The notes below the pieces were generated by a model, which saw only the letters and a list, made by a program, of their open reading frames with translations, made no database searches and was not told the origin of the DNA. The translations under genes and the position numbers were made by a program. A stretch of 8,159 bases of DNA from Candidatus Methanophagales archaeon (GTDB lineage: Archaea > Halobacteriota > Syntropharchaeia > Alkanophagales > Methanospirareceae): contig DAOUUS010000059.1 in the NCBI GenBank assembly GCA_030668065.1, forward strand, positions 1 through 8,159, written 5' to 3'. This document shows, piece after piece, positions 6,060 to 8,159 of this stretch (position 1 is its first letter; the number at the start of each line of letters is the position of its first letter).

Positions 6060-6186
6060 GGAGGTTGTCAGAACTGGCTTATCAACTGGAATATTTCATT
6101 TGCTAATAGCAATAGAGTCTACACTATTATCAAAAATAGAATTGGCAAAAAAAACATCGTACTTGTTTACCGCGGAGCCAGGATGA
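6007..6186 (+). CDS. Chimeric 59-codon ORF across the duplication joint (expression uncertain)
   Basis: The reading frame of the ribC fragment stays open past the joint. It crosses the antisense strand of the metG fragment and the duplicated intergenic element, and ends at TGA 6184-6186. The product would be 59 residues: about 18 from RibC, then EVVRTGLSTGIFHLLIAIES and further residues that have no family I recognise, including one short hydrophobic stretch. It has a TATA box at 5963-5970 and the same upstream context as ribC, so transcription is plausible. It may simply be an accidental open frame; no codon-level evidence of selection is visible in one sequence. Confidence 0.25.
   Translation: MKKRGIADTRFAMYDIGAEVVRTGLSTGIFHLLIAIESTLLSKIELAKKTSYLFTAEPG
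6056..6099 (-). pseudogene. Duplicated 5' fragment of metG
   Basis: This matches metG 4963-5005, including the ATG (6099-6097) and the upstream words CTATTGCTATTA and CAAATG. There are three substitutions and one inserted base. Reading from the ATG gives ATG AAA TAT TCC AGT TGA, so the frame is lost after two codons and stops at the sixth. It is a non-functional remnant left by the tandem duplication. Confidence 0.88.
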
Positions 6187-6231
6187 ATATTCATCCTACC
6201 TCCCCCGTTTTCTGCATCCAACGGTAAACAA
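6147..6231 (-). terminator. Terminator-like structured element downstream of secreted gene B (copy 2)
   Basis: It has the same outer arms as copy 1: CGGTAAACAA (6222-6231) and TTGTTTACCG (6163-6172), and a run of eight U on the minus strand (6154-6147) after the stem. The inner hairpin differs in sequence from copy 1 but is still fully paired, as an 18-base palindrome AGGATGAAT/ATTCATCCT at 6180-6197. The 31 bases from the poly-A run through CGGAG (6147-6177) are identical to 5209-5239. It lies 50 bases past the stop of secreted gene B. Confidence 0.55.
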
Positions 6232-6281
6232 ACACAATACAGTTACAAGGCTATCTTACGCACTCTTTGCCGGTGTCTCGC

Positions 6282-6761
6282 TTAGTTTTCACCAAAAATT
6301 TGCCACTTGCCGAGATTCATCAGATTGTTTCCGCTAGCCTGATTATTCAGATAATACCGGACATTGTCCATCATACCGTATCCACTATTATCCCAACCAG
6401 ACGTATCTGGTAGCTCTGTTACATTATGCTCTGTTACATTACCAGGCGGAAAAACGAGATAGCCCTGATTTCGGGATTGCCACCCAAACGTGGAATCATT
6501 CAGATAATACCGGACATTGTCCATCATACCAGGTCCGCTATTAAGTTCCCAACCATGTTGCGTCTCTGCCCCCGCCGGGAACCCCCACAATTGTCCTGCT
6601 GGCGTATACGTGTCTATATCTGCTACTCTCTCAGTAAGCTCTCCATCGGTGCCCCGTACGTAATAGCCATTTGCCCCACTTGCGATTGACGTGCTAGCCA
6701 AAGCACTCAGGATAACTAATCCTGCCAAAGCCAATACCCCTAACCTTTTTGCTTTATTCAT
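6282..6761 (-). CDS. Secreted protein of unknown function B, paralogue of A
   Basis: The 159-residue product has a signal peptide almost identical to that of protein A (NKAKRLGVLALAGLVILSAL, likely cleavage near residue 28) and no other membrane segment. It shares YYVRG, GELTERVA, IDT and a GMMD-VR-Y block with A, but lacks A's 18-residue repeats. It carries its own internal duplication: GMMDNVRYYLN occurs twice, at about residues 78-88 and 129-139, preceded each time by a GW and Ser/Asn/Gly-rich linker. NVT occurs twice (GNVTEHNVTE), both possible N-glycosylation sequons. The C-terminus is unlike A. A strong ribosome-binding site GAGGAGGT precedes ATG 6761. The promoter is shared back-to-back with ribC. 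I do not recognise a family; a cell-surface or extracellular role is inferred from the signal peptide only. Confidence 0.82.
   Translation of the reverse strand: MNKAKRLGVLALAGLVILSALASTSIASGANGYYVRGTDGELTERVADIDTYTPAGQLWGFPAGAETQHGWELNSGPGMMDNVRYYLNDSTFGWQSRNQGYLVFPPGNVTEHNVTELPDTSGWDNSGYGMMDNVRYYLNNQASGNNLMNLGKWQIFGEN
6345..6530 (-). repeat. 33-bp perfect direct repeat inside secreted gene B
   Basis: The copies at 6345-6377 and 6498-6530 are identical over 33 bases and 153 bases (51 codons) apart, so they are in the same frame and both encode GMMDNVRYYLN. Identity at third positions points to a recent internal copying or gene-conversion event. Confidence 0.95.
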
Positions 6762-6767
6762 GTTATT

Positions 6768-6775
6768 ACCTCCTC
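6768..6775 (-). promoter_or_regulatory. Strong Shine-Dalgarno site of secreted gene B
   Basis: Minus-strand GAGGAGGT, six bases before ATG 6761, identical in sequence and spacing to that of gene A. It fixes the start codon. Confidence 0.85.
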
Positions 6776-6806
6776 TGTTACTATACTAATAATTATAGAT
6801 TGACCC

Positions 6807-6814
6807 TTTATAAA
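6807..6814. promoter_or_regulatory. Symmetric TATA box of the divergent secreted gene B / ribC promoter
   Basis: TTTATAAA is a perfect palindrome centred at 6810. A start site about 25 bases away on each side gives a leader of about 24 bases for secreted gene B (including its GAGGAGGT) and about 15 for ribC. It is the only good TATA box in the 89-base gap, so it may serve both directions. Confidence 0.55.
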
Positions 6815-6850
6815 CTTTTCGCTCCTATTCTATCATAAAAGGGGCTTGAG

Positions 6851-7315
6851 ATGAAGAAAGTGGGTATTGCAGACACGACATTTGCAAGGTATGATATGGG
6901 TGCCGCGGCAATAGACGAACTGAGGAAGAGCGCATCGGTGAAGATACTGCGGTACACAGTCCCGGGCATAAAGGATTTGCCCGTGGCTGCGAAGAAGTTA
7001 ATAGAGGCGGAAGGGTGCGATATTGTGATGGCGTTGGGCATGCCCGGGCCTAAACCGATAGACAAGCAATGTGCACACGAAGCTTCGCTCGGGATTATAG
7101 CAGCACAACTTATCACTTCCCGGCACATAATCGAGGTGTTTGTACATGAAGACGAAGTTGAGAAAGAGACAGAACTTGCGTGGCTTGCGGACAGTCGTGC
7201 AAGAGCACATGCACAGAACGTGATTAAACTGATTTTTACGCCCGAAAAGCTGGAACGGGAAGCGGGAACGGGAAAGCGAGAAGGTTTCGAGGATGCTGGT
7301 CCTTTAGTATTGTAA
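6851..7315 (+). CDS. ribC: Archaeal riboflavin synthase
   Basis: It converts two molecules of 6,7-dimethyl-8-ribityllumazine to riboflavin plus the pyrimidinedione, the last step of flavin (FMN, FAD, and in methanogens F420 precursor-related) supply. The archaeal enzyme is unrelated to bacterial RibE and resembles lumazine synthase. Family marks in the 154 residues are MKKVGIADTTFARYDMGA at the N-terminus, RYTVPGIKDLPVAAKKLI at 34-51, the active-site region DIVMALGMPG at 57-66 with CAHEASLGI at 74-82, HIIEVFVHEDE at 92-102, and GFEDAGP at the C-terminus. The length is normal. ATG 6851 gives the conserved N-terminus. It is divergent from secreted gene B and converges on the DHPS-like gene with 17 bases between stops. 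Its first 53 bases have a dead duplicate at 6007-6059. Confidence 0.95.
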   Translation: MKKVGIADTTFARYDMGAAAIDELRKSASVKILRYTVPGIKDLPVAAKKLIEAEGCDIVMALGMPGPKPIDKQCAHEASLGIIAAQLITSRHIIEVFVHEDEVEKETELAWLADSRARAHAQNVIKLIFTPEKLEREAGTGKREGFEDAGPLVL

Positions 7316-7332
7316 CCTTAACGCTGTGACAA

Positions 7333-8159
7333 TTAGGGCGTATGCTGAAATAGTACCTCGTCTTGCTCATAACTACGGTTTAAACGTAGAGCGAGTTCTG
7401 CCTTTATCAATTCCCTACTCAGGTAAGAAACGTGTTCATGTACTGAAACCAGCCCCAGTCGCAAGATTGTATCCATCACCTCTTTTGCACTCGTCCCTAC
7501 TATTCGTTTCCCGGTGGGCGCATGTCTAGCACATATTTTTTTAGTGTTTTCGTCTTCTAATTCAATAATACCGATTCTGAAGCTACCTTTAGGGTCAAGG
7601 CACCACTTATCATCCGCGTTTGCAACAATAAGCTCTTTATCTGGAATCTTCAGGATCGGTTTCGTTTTCTTCTCCTTAAACATCAATAGGTCGAGTCCAA
7701 CGTCCTTTGGAGCACTTTTGCGTGTCTTCGCGAGCATCATCAGCTCTGATGCAACTCGCAACTCTCTTACACTGCCTTTCGCTTTAGTACTGTATTCCGG
7801 TGTAAAAAGGAACTCCGCGTTCAATTCGGATGCGATACCCGCTAAAACTGCATTTACACCTACCGAGTCGGCATCTATAAGTTCTGTGACGTTACCAACA
7901 CCGAAAAACAGAGGTGTTTTTTTGTCTCGCAATCGGAATAGATAATAGTTGTAGATAGATTCTGCGAGTCCGTAACCAATGGCATTCAATACCGGGTCAG
8001 CGATTATGCGTCTTATGTCATGCACCTCAGCCAGTTTCAGGTTCTCAAACATACTCTCGTGAGATGAGTCAGAATCGGGAATTACAACCGCTGCTATATC
8101 ATTTTCCGCTATTGCATCCGCCACAGCCGCGATATTTTCTTTATTAACGCTGAGCACCA
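7333..8159 (-). CDS. Dihydropteroate-synthase-like protein, C-terminal part (5' end beyond window)
   Basis: The gene enters from the right edge; 274 full codons are present and the true start lies outside (a GTG at 8157 is only an internal codon). The sequence matches archaeal dihydropteroate-synthase-related proteins (about 500 residues, the DUF6513-containing family). Examples are IADPVLNAIGYGLAESIYNY, then PLFFGVGNVTELIDADSVGV and AELNAEFLFTPEYSTKAKGS, strands of a pterin-binding TIM-barrel-type fold, followed by a smaller C-terminal domain. The family occurs in methanogens and relatives and is thought to act in pterin (tetrahydromethanopterin) biosynthesis, but the exact reaction is not settled to my knowledge. 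It ends LFQHTP at TAA 7333-7335, tail to tail with ribC. Confidence 0.88.
   Translation of the reverse strand, partial: VLSVNKENIAAVADAIAENDIAAVVIPDSDSSHESMFENLKLAEVHDIRRIIADPVLNAIGYGLAESIYNYYLFRLRDKKTPLFFGVGNVTELIDADSVGVNAVLAGIASELNAEFLFTPEYSTKAKGSVRELRVASELMMLAKTRKSAPKDVGLDLLMFKEKKTKPILKIPDKELIVANADDKWCLDPKGSFRIGIIELEDENTKKICARHAPTGKRIVGTSAKEVMDTILRLGLVSVHEHVSYLSRELIKAELALRLNRSYEQDEVLFQHTP

Larger units (their letters stand above)
4963..6903. repeat. Diverged tandem duplication of the metG-secreted gene-ribC interval
   Basis: Copy 1 runs from 4963 to about 6059, copy 2 from about 6056 to 6903. Matching landmarks occur in the same order in both: metG 5' end (4963-5005 and 6056-6099), poly-A run plus inverted repeat (5208-5303 and 6147-6231), secreted-protein gene (5369-5914 and 6282-6761), TATA box (5963-5970 and 6807-6814), ribC 5' end (6007-6059 and 6851-6903). 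The copies meet at GTGC 6056-6059, which also occurs at the parental break positions in metG (4963-4966) and ribC (6900-6903), so the joint looks like a microhomology-mediated event. The copies are 1093 and 844 bases apart in register, mainly because about 180 bases next to metG are missing from copy 2 and the two secreted genes differ in length. Confidence 0.88.

Noticed and set aside
4963..6903. Insertion sequence or transposon as cause of the duplication
   Set aside because: No transposase frame, terminal inverted repeats or target duplications; the borders fall inside metG and ribC at a 4-bp microhomology.
7514..7945. Plus-strand 143-residue frame
   Set aside because: It is antisense to the conserved DHPS-like gene and shows no domain of its own; a shadow frame.

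Overview
This window is archaeal, most likely from a euryarchaeon of the methanogen, Archaeoglobus or ANME-type range. The gene order eL18-uL13-uS9-rpoN-tRNA-rpoK is the standard archaeal ribosomal/RNA-polymerase cluster. The riboflavin synthase is of the archaeal RibC type, the dihydropteroate-synthase-like protein is of the kind found in methanopterin-using archaea, and an archaeal-style prepilin peptidase and TATA-box promoters are present. Genus-level placement is not possible from the sequence alone.

Layout. (1) 1-1444, minus strand: a GvpD/KaiC-like RecA-superfamily ATPase gene broken by a frameshift near 1200 and an in-frame TAA at 849-851. It overlaps (ATGA) the start of a prepilin-peptidase gene that leaves the window. 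(2) 1445-1564: a divergent promoter region with a perfect 8-bp inverted repeat next to the TATA box of the next operon. (3) 1565-3361, plus strand: eL18, uL13, uS9, Rpo10, tRNA-Pro(CGG) and Rpo6, closely packed, with the tRNA embedded between two protein genes. (4) 3389-5005, minus strand: methionyl-tRNA synthetase. (5) 4963-6903: an old, diverged tandem duplication. The original block ran from the 5' end of metG through a secreted-protein gene to the 5' end of ribC. The two copies meet at 6056-6059, where a dead ribC 5' fragment joins a dead metG 5' fragment at a 4-bp GTGC shared by both parents. Each copy keeps a secreted-protein gene (5369-5914 and 6282-6761), a divergent promoter with a nearly symmetric TATA box, and a hairpin element with a poly-U tract downstream of the secreted gene. 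(6) 6851-7315, plus strand: intact ribC. (7) 7333-8159, minus strand: the C-terminal part of a dihydropteroate-synthase-like protein.

How the parts work together. The central operon and metG are translation and transcription housekeeping genes. ribC and the DHPS-like gene are flavin and (probably) pterin cofactor genes, and they converge. The two secreted proteins are the unfamiliar part. They have near-identical signal peptides and promoters but diverged mature regions, and each carries its own, different internal repeat. Their downstream RNA element is better conserved than the proteins, with an inner hairpin that is changed in sequence but still paired in both copies. This family, with its 3' element and the chimeric 59-codon ORF at the duplication joint, is the best candidate for something undescribed.
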